A stretch of DNA of 64,000 nucleotides from Pantoea sp. SOD02 (GTDB taxonomy: Bacteria > Pseudomonadota > Gammaproteobacteria > Enterobacterales > Enterobacteriaceae), in contig NZ_CP102605.1 of the NCBI RefSeq assembly GCF_024707505.1, forward strand, positions 186,001 to 250,000, in the 5' to 3' direction. Shown here piece by piece: positions 26,685 to 35,608 of this stretch; position 1 is the stretch's first letter, and each line of letters opens with the position of its first letter. A program made the translations under genes and the position numbers. Under the pieces are notes generated by a model. The model saw nothing but the letters and a program-made list of their open reading frames with translations, made no database searches and was not told where the DNA came from.

Positions 26685-27845
26685 TTATTTATCGCTCGCT
26701 GGCGGTATGTTGATAAAATAAGTGCCGCTGTAGGGAATCGGTAAGAAATCATGGAAAATCTGCTGCAATGTCTTTTCAGGATCTATGTCGGCAAACAGCT
26801 GTGGATAGAGTGTCTTAGCCATAAATTCCGTCGCCGCGATGTGCCACGGGCTGAGGTAAAAGTTCATCCAGATCACCGCCGAGTGCCCATTTTTCAGTGC
26901 AGATAATTCACGTAAACCCTTTTGCTGCGCAGTCAGCTGTTTGAAACTGCTAAGTACGGTTTCTGGCGCCACTTCTGGCCCTAATTTCAGCAAGCCCTGT
27001 GAGGCATTATCGCCAAATCCGGTAGCAAAGTAGTACTGCGGCTGCGCGGCGATAACGCTCTCTTCACTCAGGCGACCAAACACGCCGTGCTGCGTTTTAT
27101 TGGCGATATTGTCGCCGCCCGCCGCGTTGAGTAATTCGCCGAGGCTGCCATTGATCGCCGTCACGCAGCACTCGTTACGGCGTCCGAGATGCAGTTGCAG
27201 CAGCACCGAAGGCTTTGCGCCCTGATACGTGGCTAAGCGTTCACGAATCACCTGCATATGCTGATCGTAAAATTGATTAAACGCCTGCGCGCGCGCTTGC
27301 TGATTCAGCACTTCACCAAAAATTTCCACGCTGCGGCGGGTGTTTTTCAGCAGATGCACACGCAGATCGATCTTCACCACCGGGATATGTGCCGCCTTCA
27401 GCATGGTGACTAAACGCAGGTCGGCATCATCGTAGCGCGCCAGGCTCGGCAATATCACCACGTCCGGTTTGAGCGCCAGAATCTGCTCGGGATTGATGGC
27501 GTTTGGCCCGCCGGAACCGAGCGACGGGATTTTCAGCATCTGGGGAAACTGGCGGGCAAAACTGTTCCAGGTTTGGCTGTCGTACTTCTTCAGATCCTGC
27601 GGCCACGCCACAATATGCTGAAACGGTTCGCCCGGCTCGAGCAACGCCAGCGTATACAGCATGCGGCTTTCGCCCAACACGATACGCTGCGGACGATCGG
27701 GGATCTCAACGCGATTGCCGTCGATATCGGTGATGGTTTTCGCCCACGCCGCGCTACTTATTAGTAACAGGAAACCGGCCAAAATCGTGGCAAGCAGTGA
27801 AGGCGCACGTCGTGCGCCGGTGGTAAATATCGAATCAGAATTCAA
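26685..27845 (-). CDS. Periplasmic iron-siderophore binding protein
   Basis: The 386-residue product has a signal peptide (LLATILAGFLLLISSAAWA) and a class III binding-protein fold: ITDIDGNRVEIPDRPQRIVL, INPEQILALKPDVVILPSLA, HGVFGRLSEESVIAAQPQYY. It belongs with FecB/BtuF-type proteins that hand ferric siderophores or haem to an ABC importer. The frame starts at TTG 27845 (no ATG is available ahead of the signal peptide) with GAGG six bases before. It overlaps the end of the TonB receptor gene by 11 bases, so translation is probably coupled. No cognate permease or ATPase is in the window. Confidence 0.82.
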   Translation of the reverse strand: MNSDSIFTTGARRAPSLLATILAGFLLLISSAAWAKTITDIDGNRVEIPDRPQRIVLGESRMLYTLALLEPGEPFQHIVAWPQDLKKYDSQTWNSFARQFPQMLKIPSLGSGGPNAINPEQILALKPDVVILPSLARYDDADLRLVTMLKAAHIPVVKIDLRVHLLKNTRRSVEIFGEVLNQQARAQAFNQFYDQHMQVIRERLATYQGAKPSVLLQLHLGRRNECCVTAINGSLGELLNAAGGDNIANKTQHGVFGRLSEESVIAAQPQYYFATGFGDNASQGLLKLGPEVAPETVLSSFKQLTAQQKGLRELSALKNGHSAVIWMNFYLSPWHIAATEFMAKTLYPQLFADIDPEKTLQQIFHDFLPIPYSGTYFINIPPASDK

Positions 27846-29964
27846 CGCTGGCCTCGAGCATCAGGTTGCGGGTTTCTCCTTCACGCACGCGCAGATTGCC
27901 GCCGCTGGAGGTGTAATAGTGCTTATTAAACAGGTTGTTCAGATTGAGTTTCAGCTGGGTTTTCTCGCCAAACAAACGGTTGTTCCAGGCGATAAAGCTG
28001 TCCGCCACCACATAATCGGGCATGTTAAAACTGTTTTCCGGATCGCCAGCACGTGTTCCCACATAGCGCGCGCCGCCGCCCACGCGGAAATCGCCTGGAA
28101 TGCCGGAGATCGCCAGATTATGACTTAGATAGAGCGCGCCAGAGTGGAGGGGCGCGTTTTGCAGGCGATTACCGTTGTTAGCCGCGTTAACGCCATCATC
28201 AACAATCTCAGCTTTGTCATAGCTGTAGTTGGCGCTGAGATCCCAGCCCGGCAGCACTTCGCCATTTAACTCAAATTCCGCGCCGCTGGATCGGGCTTTA
28301 TTGATGGCGCGCGTGGTGCCGTTAATGCTCAGCGACATATCGCGCTCGTCAATGCGGTACAGCGCCACGCTGGCAAACAGCTTCGGTGAAATCTGCCATT
28401 TGCTGCCCACTTCCCATGTGGTGCCCTGTTCCGGTTTTCCGACGTTGCCGTCATCGTCCACATCGGTCGATGGCGTGAAGGATTTACTCACGCTGGTGTA
28501 GAGCGAAACGTCCGGCGTCACCTTGTAGATCAAACCGGCCTGCGGCAGGAATTTGTTGCCTTCGCTGTCCAGCGTTTGCACCACCGGATCGAAGCCCTTT
28601 GAGGCGCGCTGCTCGTAATGCTGATAGCGCCCGCCAAGCACCGCGATCCAGTTTTCCGTCAAACTGATGCTGTCTTTGGCATAGATGGAACGGCTGTGCG
28701 TGCGGTTGAGGTTATTAGCATTGGCGCTGTTTTCGGTGCTGCTGTTGGTGATCGGCGACAGAATATCGTACTGCGGATTGTTGAAGTTGAAACCGGTGTT
28801 GGCTTTGCCCTGATACTGATGCGCGCGATAGGTTTGGATCATCTCGTAATCGGTGCCCATCACCAGATCGTGCGTCATGCCCAATACTTGCTGTGAGCCA
28901 ATCAAGTCCCAGGAAACGTATTTGGTTTTATGGTTGAAGCCGCGATTGGCATCGGCGCGACGCGTCACCACGCCGGTAGTGGGATTGACCGCCGTAACGC
29001 GCACTTCATTGTTATCGTATTGGCGCTGGTTCCAGCCGAGCGTTATGCGCGTGCTCCAGTCATCATTAAACTGCCAGTCATAATGGGCGTTGAGGGTTTT
29101 GTTGTGGCCCCACGCATGGTTGGCTTTGTCATCAAGGCGATCTTTGTAGCCAATATCAATCGGATTACCGTTGATAAATGCGGTGCCGCGATCGTAAGGA
29201 ATGTCGTACTGATAATCAGAATAGCTAATCAGGAAGCTGGCTTGCTCACCAAACCACTGCAGGGAGGGCGCGATTAGCGTGTGTTTTTCACTGCCAAAAT
29301 TGCGCCAGTAATCCTGATTCTGTTTTTCCGCGATCAGGCGGAAGGCGAAGCCGTTGCCGAGAGGTCCGGTGACATCCACGGTGCCCGCGCCGCCGCCTTC
29401 ACTTGAGGTTCGGCCGCTGACTTTGGTGTGCCATTCATACTGCGGCTTCTTGCTTATCACATTGATTACGCCACCCGGATTCTGGATGCCGTACAGCAAA
29501 GATGCCGAGCCTTTCAGCACTTCAACACGCTCGGTGGTGGCATCAAAGTTCAAACCCTGGCTGCTGCGCACGCCATCGCGATAGATCGAACCATCCGAAT
29601 TGCTGCCAAAGCCGCGGCGTACAAAGCCATCTTCGGTGCCGCCCAGCGTGTTGCCTTCCGTTACGCCGCTGACAAAGCGCATCGCATCGGTAAGACTCGA
29701 CGCCTGAAAGTCCTTTAATTGCTGCTGCGTCACCACGCTGACTGACTGTGCCTGATTAATACGCGGCGTAGACGTTTTACTGCTGACTGAACTATTAGTG
29801 ACGTCGTCACCTTGCGCGTTGTCTTCCTGCGCTGAAACGGTGAGCGTGTGGCTATCATCAGCGGCATAACTGCTGGCGGAACTCCAGAGGCTAACGCCGT
29901 AAATCGCAGCAAGGATGGCTGGATGGCGTTGAGATTTAAAAGTGAAGGACTTGTTGTTATTCAT
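27835..29964 (-). CDS. TonB-dependent siderophore receptor
   Basis: The 709-residue receptor has a signal peptide ending SYAA, a TonB-box-like HTLTVSAQ, a plug domain (SVSVVTQQQLKDFQASSLTD, GFGSNSDGSIYRDGVRSS, VEVLKGSASLLYGIQNPGGV) and a 22-strand barrel ending LMLEASVEF. The FhuA/FcuA-like features suggest a hydroxamate or catecholate siderophore ligand, but specificity cannot be read. The gene is followed by an overlapping binding-protein gene and preceded by a Fur-box-like site, so iron control is likely. Confidence 0.92.
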   Translation of the reverse strand: MNNNKSFTFKSQRHPAILAAIYGVSLWSSASSYAADDSHTLTVSAQEDNAQGDDVTNSSVSSKTSTPRINQAQSVSVVTQQQLKDFQASSLTDAMRFVSGVTEGNTLGGTEDGFVRRGFGSNSDGSIYRDGVRSSQGLNFDATTERVEVLKGSASLLYGIQNPGGVINVISKKPQYEWHTKVSGRTSSEGGGAGTVDVTGPLGNGFAFRLIAEKQNQDYWRNFGSEKHTLIAPSLQWFGEQASFLISYSDYQYDIPYDRGTAFINGNPIDIGYKDRLDDKANHAWGHNKTLNAHYDWQFNDDWSTRITLGWNQRQYDNNEVRVTAVNPTTGVVTRRADANRGFNHKTKYVSWDLIGSQQVLGMTHDLVMGTDYEMIQTYRAHQYQGKANTGFNFNNPQYDILSPITNSSTENSANANNLNRTHSRSIYAKDSISLTENWIAVLGGRYQHYEQRASKGFDPVVQTLDSEGNKFLPQAGLIYKVTPDVSLYTSVSKSFTPSTDVDDDGNVGKPEQGTTWEVGSKWQISPKLFASVALYRIDERDMSLSINGTTRAINKARSSGAEFELNGEVLPGWDLSANYSYDKAEIVDDGVNAANNGNRLQNAPLHSGALYLSHNLAISGIPGDFRVGGGARYVGTRAGDPENSFNMPDYVVADSFIAWNNRLFGEKTQLKLNLNNLFNKHYYTSSGGNLRVREGETRNLMLEASVEF

Positions 29965-29985
29965 TCATCATTAACCTGGTGCAAT

Positions 29986-30004
29986 GCAATTGAGAATCAT
30001 TCAA
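29986..30004. promoter_or_regulatory. Fur-box-like site before TonB receptor
   Basis: This 19-base window matches 12 of 19 positions of GATAATGATAATCATTATC, including an intact AATCATT half. It lies 22 bases upstream of the receptor start. Confidence 0.6.
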
Positions 30005-30161
30005 CCATGATGTAATGTAGTAGTAAATGGAAATAATCTCGAAGCTGTTACACTATTATTAATATAAATTCATTTACTTACATATTTTATGCTTGGTAGT
30101 AATTACGTAATTCACTACAAACCTTCATTAATAATCTCACTCTTTAGAGAGCAACCAGCAG

Positions 30162-31049
30162 ATGAGTCGTAATAGCATTAAAAGTCGTGTGGATGTTCTG
30201 GGTGAACGCTATCGATCGCGCGCGCCGACGTTATCATCCAGCCTGCAAGCGGTGGCCCGCTACATCCATGACCATCGCGAAGTGGTTTTGGATGCCACGG
30301 CGATGGAAATTGCCGACGCCACCAACACCTCGGATGCCACCGTAGTTCGCGCGGTGCAGGCATTAGGTTTTGCCGGTTTGCGCGATTTGAAAACCACGCT
30401 GACCGCCTGGTTTGGCCCGGCGATGAACTCCGAAGAAAAGATGAGCGCCACCGTTAGCGAACTGTCGTGCGATATCAATTCGGGCATCGATTTTGTGTTG
30501 AGCGGCCATAAACGCGCCTGCGATGCGTTGTCTGAACCGCACAATCGGGAAGCGGTCGCCAAAGCGGTGACGCATTTGATTGACGCGCGTCAGGTGGCAC
30601 TGTTTGGCATCAATGCTTCGGGGATTTTGGCGGATTACAGCGCGCGTTTGTTTACGCGTATTGGGATTCCGGCGGTAACGCTGAATCGCTCCGGCATTGC
30701 GCTGGCGGAACAGTTGATTGGGCTGCAGCGTGGCGATGTGCTGATTATGATGGCGCAGAAGTCGGCGCATCGTGAAGGCATCACCGCACTGAAAGAGGCG
30801 AAACGTCTTGGCATGCCGGTGATTTTGCTGACTAATGCACTGGATTCGGCTTTCGCTAAACAGGCGGATGTGATTATCAACGTGCCGCGCGGCGGCGAGA
30901 ATGGTCGTATGCCGCTGCACGGAACGGTGCTGGTGTGTCTGGAGATGCTGATTTTGTCGGTGGCTTCCGCGACCTCATCGCGTACGGTGAAAACCATGAA
31001 GCGCATTCAGGACCTCAATCGATCGCTGAAGCCATCCGGCAAAAAGTAA
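30162..31049 (+). CDS. MurR/RpiR-family regulator with SIS domain
   Basis: The 295-residue protein has an N-terminal RpiR helix-turn-helix (about 25-90: LQAVARYIHDHREVVLDATA, ATVVRAVQALGFAGLRDLK) and a C-terminal SIS domain (about 130-265: VALFGINASGILADYSARLF, LIMMAQKSAHREGITALKEA). RpiR regulators sense phosphosugars. No sugar gene is adjacent: it is divergent from the TonB receptor gene and converges on an exporter gene two bases away. Its target is unknown. Confidence 0.9.
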   Translation: MSRNSIKSRVDVLGERYRSRAPTLSSSLQAVARYIHDHREVVLDATAMEIADATNTSDATVVRAVQALGFAGLRDLKTTLTAWFGPAMNSEEKMSATVSELSCDINSGIDFVLSGHKRACDALSEPHNREAVAKAVTHLIDARQVALFGINASGILADYSARLFTRIGIPAVTLNRSGIALAEQLIGLQRGDVLIMMAQKSAHREGITALKEAKRLGMPVILLTNALDSAFAKQADVIINVPRGGENGRMPLHGTVLVCLEMLILSVASATSSRTVKTMKRIQDLNRSLKPSGKK

Positions 31050-31051
31050 CG

Positions 31052-31969
31052 CTATTTGCTGGCGCTGCTGTTTATGGCAGCGCGTTTGCTGAAACCGTTG
31101 CTGGTTACCAGCCATACTGCGCAGACAATCAGCAGCGAACCGCCGATAAAACCCTGATTGATCTCTTCGCCCAGCACTAACCAGCCCCATAAAATGCCAA
31201 ACGGTGGGATCATAAATGTCACGGTCAGCGTGCGCAGCGGACCAATATCGGCGAGCAGGCGGAAGTAGATGATGTAAGCCAGCGCGGTGCAGATAAACCC
31301 AATCGCCAGAATGCTGGCCCAGACTTCTGGAATTTGCCAACTCGCCGCTGGCGTTTGCGGTGCGCTAAAGGCAAAGATCGGCAGTAGAAATACTGACGCA
31401 CCGAGTTGGCTACCAAAGGCGACTTTGGTGGCATCGAGACCGCCGCGTGCACCGATCCAGCGCTTGGTCAGGAAACCAGCAAAACCATAACAAGCGGTGG
31501 CGATCAAACAGGCTAAAATCCCGCCAATTAAAGTGCTGCTAAGATGCGCTTCCCCGGTGGTGCTAATGACAATTATGCCGCTAAATCCGGCGATCATGCC
31601 AAGAACTTTATTAACTGTTAGCTTTTCGTCGAAGAAGGCGGCACCAATAATCACGCCCATTAACGGCGTAGTGGCGTTGAGAATCGCTGAATAACCTGCC
31701 GGCAACACGCGTGCCGCGAGGCAGTACATCAGGAATGGAATCGCCGAGTTGATGATGCCCAGCAACATCGCCCAGCCTAATTTGCCGTCAAAGCGGCGCG
31801 GAATGCGCATCACCGCCATGATAATCAGTAAACCCAGCATGCCGCAGAATACGCGTAAAAATGCGGTATTCACCGCGCCCAGCGCCGGTACCGCAATGCG
31901 CATAAACAGAAAACTGGCACCCCAAATCGCCGCTAAAATCAGCAGCCGCAACAAATCCGATGTTCGCAT
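31052..31969 (-). CDS. EamA/DMT-family transporter
   Basis: The 305-residue membrane protein has about ten helices in two EamA repeats: LLILAAIWGASFLFMRIAVP, LNATTPLMGVIIGAAFFDEK in the first, and FICTALAYIIYFRLL, PPFGILWGWLVLGEEINQGF in the second. DMT proteins of this type usually export amino acids, purines or drugs. ATG 31969 gives the family start; the upstream frame runs through a REP element and is not credible. The ribosome site is weak. Confidence 0.9.
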   Translation of the reverse strand: MRTSDLLRLLILAAIWGASFLFMRIAVPALGAVNTAFLRVFCGMLGLLIIMAVMRIPRRFDGKLGWAMLLGIINSAIPFLMYCLAARVLPAGYSAILNATTPLMGVIIGAAFFDEKLTVNKVLGMIAGFSGIIVISTTGEAHLSSTLIGGILACLIATACYGFAGFLTKRWIGARGGLDATKVAFGSQLGASVFLLPIFAFSAPQTPAASWQIPEVWASILAIGFICTALAYIIYFRLLADIGPLRTLTVTFMIPPFGILWGWLVLGEEINQGFIGGSLLIVCAVWLVTSNGFSKRAAINSSASK

Positions 31970-32028
31970 AGGTTTCACAATTGTTAAGAAAGAGTCGCGC
32001 ACAGAATAGCAAACAACCCACTCCGTAG

Positions 32029-32048
32029 GGTCGCCATTAATGGCGACC
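32029..32048. repeat. REP type A
   Basis: GGTCGCCATTAATGGCGACC, preceded by CGTAG, in the divergent gap between the EamA and hydrolase genes. Confidence 0.88.
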
Positions 32049-32096
32049 GCTTCTCGCTTTGCAGAAATATTCCCTGCTACCGCAATCATCATGTAG

Positions 32097-32124
32097 TATT
32101 TAGGAATTGATCATTTCCTAAATA
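32097..32124. promoter_or_regulatory. Perfect 10-bp palindrome, likely operator
   Basis: TATTTAGGAA, spacer TTGATCAT, TTCCTAAATA. The 28-base symmetric site ends 14 bases before the hydrolase start, directly ahead of its ribosome site. It looks like the operator of a dimeric helix-turn-helix repressor. Confidence 0.6.
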
Positions 32125-32138
32125 TGCGGAGAGCGAAA

Positions 32139-33053
32139 ATGTCAGCATCTGTTATCAAGCACGCGCCCGGCTGGACGCAGCCATTCAACGAGTTAGACGG
32201 ATTTTCCCATCATTACGCCACCGTTGACGGCGTGCGATTGCACTACGTCAGCGGCGGCAACGCAAACGGGGAAACATTACTTTTACTGGCGGGATTTCCG
32301 CAAAGCTGGTTTGCCTGGCGGCAGGTGATGTCGCTGCTGAGCGATCGCTATTTCATTATCGCGCCAGATTTACCTGGCCAGGGCGATTCAGATAAACCGC
32401 TCAGCGGCTACGACACCACATCGCTGGCGCAGAAAGTGCAGGGCTTGATGCAGCTGTTAGGTCACACAAGCTATTACCTTGCCGCGCATGATGTTGGCGC
32501 GTGGGTTGCCTGGCCGTATGCCACGCTGTTTAGCGATCAGGTAAAAAAACTGGCGCTGCTCGATGCCGGCATTCCTGGCGTGACCTTGCCAGAATCGCTG
32601 CCCGCCACGCCGGATAAAGCGTGGAAAACCTGGCATTTCTCGTTTCATTTATTACCGGATTTGCCGGAAGCATTAATAGAAGGGCGCGAAGCAATCTACC
32701 TCGAGTGGTTCCTGAAACGCAAAGCGGCCAGCCCGATGGTGTTTGGCGATGAAGACATGGCGGAATATACCCGTTTGTTACAGCAGAAGGGCGCAATACG
32801 TGCCGGAATGGCCACTTATCGTGAAGTGACGGTTTCGGCGGCGCAAAACCGAAGGTTGCTTCGTGAACGCGGTAAATTAGCCTTGCCGTTACTGGCGATC
32901 AGCGCCGATCAGGGTTCGATACCGGATATGGCGTTGCCGTTGCGTGAATTCGCGGCGGATGTGACGGGAATTAAAATAGCGCACTGCGGTCACTTCATCC
33001 CCGATGAGCAACCGCAGGCGCTGGCTGATGCGCTGCGTGAGTTTTTTAATTAA
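32139..33053 (+). CDS. Alpha/beta hydrolase, epoxide-hydrolase-like
   Basis: The 304-residue enzyme has oxyanion motif LAGFPQSWFAWR, APDLPGQGDSDKP, nucleophile elbow YLAAHDVGAWVAW with Asp118 in place of Ser, a cap region (about 150-220) and catalytic His in AHCGHFIPDEQP. The Asp nucleophile and HDxG elbow point to epoxide hydrolases or haloalkane/fluoroacetate dehalogenases, not esterases. ATG 32139 is chosen because GGAGAG lies eight bases upstream; ATG 32124 lies inside the palindrome. The gene stands alone and is probably repressed through that site. Confidence 0.87.
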   Translation: MSASVIKHAPGWTQPFNELDGFSHHYATVDGVRLHYVSGGNANGETLLLLAGFPQSWFAWRQVMSLLSDRYFIIAPDLPGQGDSDKPLSGYDTTSLAQKVQGLMQLLGHTSYYLAAHDVGAWVAWPYATLFSDQVKKLALLDAGIPGVTLPESLPATPDKAWKTWHFSFHLLPDLPEALIEGREAIYLEWFLKRKAASPMVFGDEDMAEYTRLLQQKGAIRAGMATYREVTVSAAQNRRLLRERGKLALPLLAISADQGSIPDMALPLREFAADVTGIKIAHCGHFIPDEQPQALADALREFFN

Positions 33054-33059
33054 ACGTAG

Positions 33060-33079
33060 GGTCGCCATTTATGGCGACC
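33060..33079. repeat. REP type A
   Basis: GGTCGCCATTTATGGCGACC between the convergent hydrolase and fepA genes. Confidence 0.88.
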
Positions 33080-33093
33080 AAAACCCAGCTCAA

Positions 33094-35277
33094 TCAAAAC
33101 GACATCGTCACGCCAGCGTAATACGCGCGGCCCGGTTCGTTATAGGTCGATGCACCCGAATTCTCGCGGTAAATGCGTTTATCAAACAGGTTGTTGATAC
33201 CGGCATTGGCGCGCAGGTTTTTGGTGATGTCGTAATTGACGTTCAAACCAAACACCGAATACGGGCTGATTTCCTGCGTTGTCATGTTCGAGGTATCGAT
33301 ATTGGTCTCTGCATTCTGACGCGGTTTCTGGCGGCCATACTGCGTCCAGTTGATGTTGGCGCTGAGATCTTGCGTCGCCTGCCACTCCAGCTGCGAGTTG
33401 ATGGTGAATTCCGGAATCACTGACAGCGGATTGCCGGTTTCCTTACTTTCGGAGCGGAACATGTAGGTAGCGTTGGAGCGCCATTCCAGCGTATCGGCAA
33501 TTAAAGGAATGGTCAGATTACCTTCCAGTCCTTCCACAATTGCTTTGCCACCGTTTTCCCAGCGCAATACGTTATAAACCGGACGGGTGCTGGAATAAAC
33601 CGGCTCGGTGCCCGACACAATTTTGTTTTTGTAGTCATTGCGGAACCAGGTGATGCCCGCGACATAGCCTTCGTTGCTGAACTCCAGCCCAATCTCTTTG
33701 TTGACGCTGGTTTCGGCATCGAGATCATCGTTACCCAGCAGATAACATTGGCTGAGGCCAATCGGGCAGCCGTTGCCACGCGTGGAGAGCAGATAACCCG
33801 GCGTTGACTGATACAGGTTAGGCGCTTTAAACACCCGTGCAATACCGGCTTTCAAAGTGAAGTAGTCGCCTAATCCTTGTGAAACGTTCAGGCTTGGACT
33901 CCAGTTCGCGCCAAACTGATCGTGATAATCAAAGCGTAGGCCCGGAATCACTTCGGTGGTATCAGTGGCAGCAATGTTGTCTTCGAAGAACAGAGAACTG
34001 ATGGTAGCGCTGTTTTTGCTGCTGCGCTGCGACGGATCGCCAGAGCTGCCTGGCAGATTGACGCCGCTGGCGTTGGACGCCAGCATTGATGCCGGATCGT
34101 TCAGCTCGTCGCGGTTCCACTCCGCACCCAGCGTCACGGTTTGATCAACCAGTAGCTGCACCGGGAAGTTGATCTCTCCGCCCGCGCGATAGCTTTCCAA
34201 ACGGCTGGTGGCATACGTATCGCTGTTGATCATCCCTTCGGTACGACCAGCGGTACCTTCCTGCAGACGGGTGTTATTGGTTTTCTCGTAGTTAAAGTTG
34301 AGCTTTGAGGTTCCCCAATCCCAGATACCGTTGTGTGCGATGCCGTAGCTCTGGCGATACATGCGGTTAGTTTCATCACCGTACAGCGATTCAACTAAAC
34401 CGTCGGTGCTGGCGTTGCTGTTGCTGTTTTGCGTATCACCGGCGTAAATGTTGCCCTGACGGCTGTAACCGTAGGAGAAGTCGACAATTTGTAGCGGCGT
34501 GATTTTCCACGACAGCACGGTATTGATGTCTTTATTGCGCACGCCTTCACGGCCCGCTGCGTATGAACCGTTCTCGGCGGTGTTGATATCGAACGCATCG
34601 GCATCGGTGCGGTTGATGTTGCCGTACAGGCGCATGGTCAACGCATCACCGGCCAGCGGGCCGCTGAGATTGAAGTTAGCGCGTCGCGTATCGCCTTCTT
34701 TGTCGTTTTCTGGCTGGCTGGTGTAGAGCGACAGCGAGCCGTGCCAGTCATTGGTTGGACGCTTGGTGATGATGTTCACCACGCCGCCCGCCGCGCCAGA
34801 ACCGTAACGAGCAGCGGCCGGACCACGAATCACTTCAATGCGCTCCACCATTTCCGCTGGCACCCAATTGGTATCGCCGCGTGAATCACGCTCGCCGCGC
34901 CAGCTGTAACGCACAGAGTTACGCGAAGAAACCGGCACGCCATCGATCATTATCAAGGTGTTTTCCGGGCCCATGCCACGGATATCAATTTGACGGTTAT
35001 TGCCGCGGCTGCCGCTGGCGCCGTTACCGGTGAGGTTCACGCCGGGCATTTTGCGGATGATGTCGGAGAGATCGTTAACAGGGGGATTTTTCTTGATGTC
35101 TTCAGCCGTAATGGTGGACACGCCCGGTTGCTGTTTGAGCTCCTGCTCGGCGGTGACGATCATTGATTCATCGTCAGCCAGCTTTTCTGTGGTTTCAGCT
35201 GCAAAGGCAGGCGACGTTAGCATTCCCGCTAAAAAAAGCGCAATCGGACGCTTTTTGCCACGCATAGTTACATTCAC
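33094..35277 (-). CDS. fepA: Ferric enterobactin receptor FepA
   Basis: The 727-residue TonB-dependent receptor is close to E. coli FepA throughout: plug motifs PGVSTITAEDIKKNP, GNNRQIDIRGMGPENTLIMI, SSRNSVRYSWRGERDSRGDT and VIRGPAAARYGSGAAGGVVN, then QGNIYAGDTQNSNS, LDAETSVNKEIGLEF and TYNEPGRAYYAGVTMSF at the C-terminus. It takes up ferric enterobactin and related catecholates. A GTG start at 35277 has GGGAG at proper spacing; ATG 35265 is the alternative. The usual fes-ent genes are absent here, so it is an orphan copy that may serve xenosiderophores. A strong Fur box lies upstream. Confidence 0.93.
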   Translation of the reverse strand: MNVTMRGKKRPIALFLAGMLTSPAFAAETTEKLADDESMIVTAEQELKQQPGVSTITAEDIKKNPPVNDLSDIIRKMPGVNLTGNGASGSRGNNRQIDIRGMGPENTLIMIDGVPVSSRNSVRYSWRGERDSRGDTNWVPAEMVERIEVIRGPAAARYGSGAAGGVVNIITKRPTNDWHGSLSLYTSQPENDKEGDTRRANFNLSGPLAGDALTMRLYGNINRTDADAFDINTAENGSYAAGREGVRNKDINTVLSWKITPLQIVDFSYGYSRQGNIYAGDTQNSNSNASTDGLVESLYGDETNRMYRQSYGIAHNGIWDWGTSKLNFNYEKTNNTRLQEGTAGRTEGMINSDTYATSRLESYRAGGEINFPVQLLVDQTVTLGAEWNRDELNDPASMLASNASGVNLPGSSGDPSQRSSKNSATISSLFFEDNIAATDTTEVIPGLRFDYHDQFGANWSPSLNVSQGLGDYFTLKAGIARVFKAPNLYQSTPGYLLSTRGNGCPIGLSQCYLLGNDDLDAETSVNKEIGLEFSNEGYVAGITWFRNDYKNKIVSGTEPVYSSTRPVYNVLRWENGGKAIVEGLEGNLTIPLIADTLEWRSNATYMFRSESKETGNPLSVIPEFTINSQLEWQATQDLSANINWTQYGRQKPRQNAETNIDTSNMTTQEISPYSVFGLNVNYDITKNLRANAGINNLFDKRIYRENSGASTYNEPGRAYYAGVTMSF

Positions 35278-35608
35278 TTAAGTTTTCTCCCTGTTACGTT
35301 AACAATTGTAAGTAAATGCGCATGATAATGATAACGGTTCTCATTGTACATCTGACGAAACTGGCTCTCCTTTATTTCTCCATATTTACGCTGTTTTGTG
35401 CAGCAAAGGTGAAGAAACGTAAAGCCAATGAAATTGGGGTAATAACGAGGCGGACAGGAAAACGGCGACAACAATTTATTACAAAAATTCAATTAAATTC
35501 AGCGTGATGATAAAGAGAGGTAACGCACGGTAATTAACCAATTATTCACATACTCTGCGTGACGTCGCCGGGGATGGCGAAAAAACCAGCGTAAATTAAG
35601 GAGAAAAT
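35278..35608. other. Divergent region fepA / GH5
   Basis: A 331-base gap with a Fur box on the fepA side. The GH5 side (35500-35608) is AT-rich and should hold its promoter, but no boxes were assigned. Confidence 0.5.
35324..35342. promoter_or_regulatory. Fur box before fepA
   Basis: GATAATGATAACGGTTCTC matches 14 of 19 consensus positions, and the overlapping sequence continues with TCATT, giving several adjacent hexamers as in classical Fur sites. It lies 47 bases upstream of the fepA start. Confidence 0.8.
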
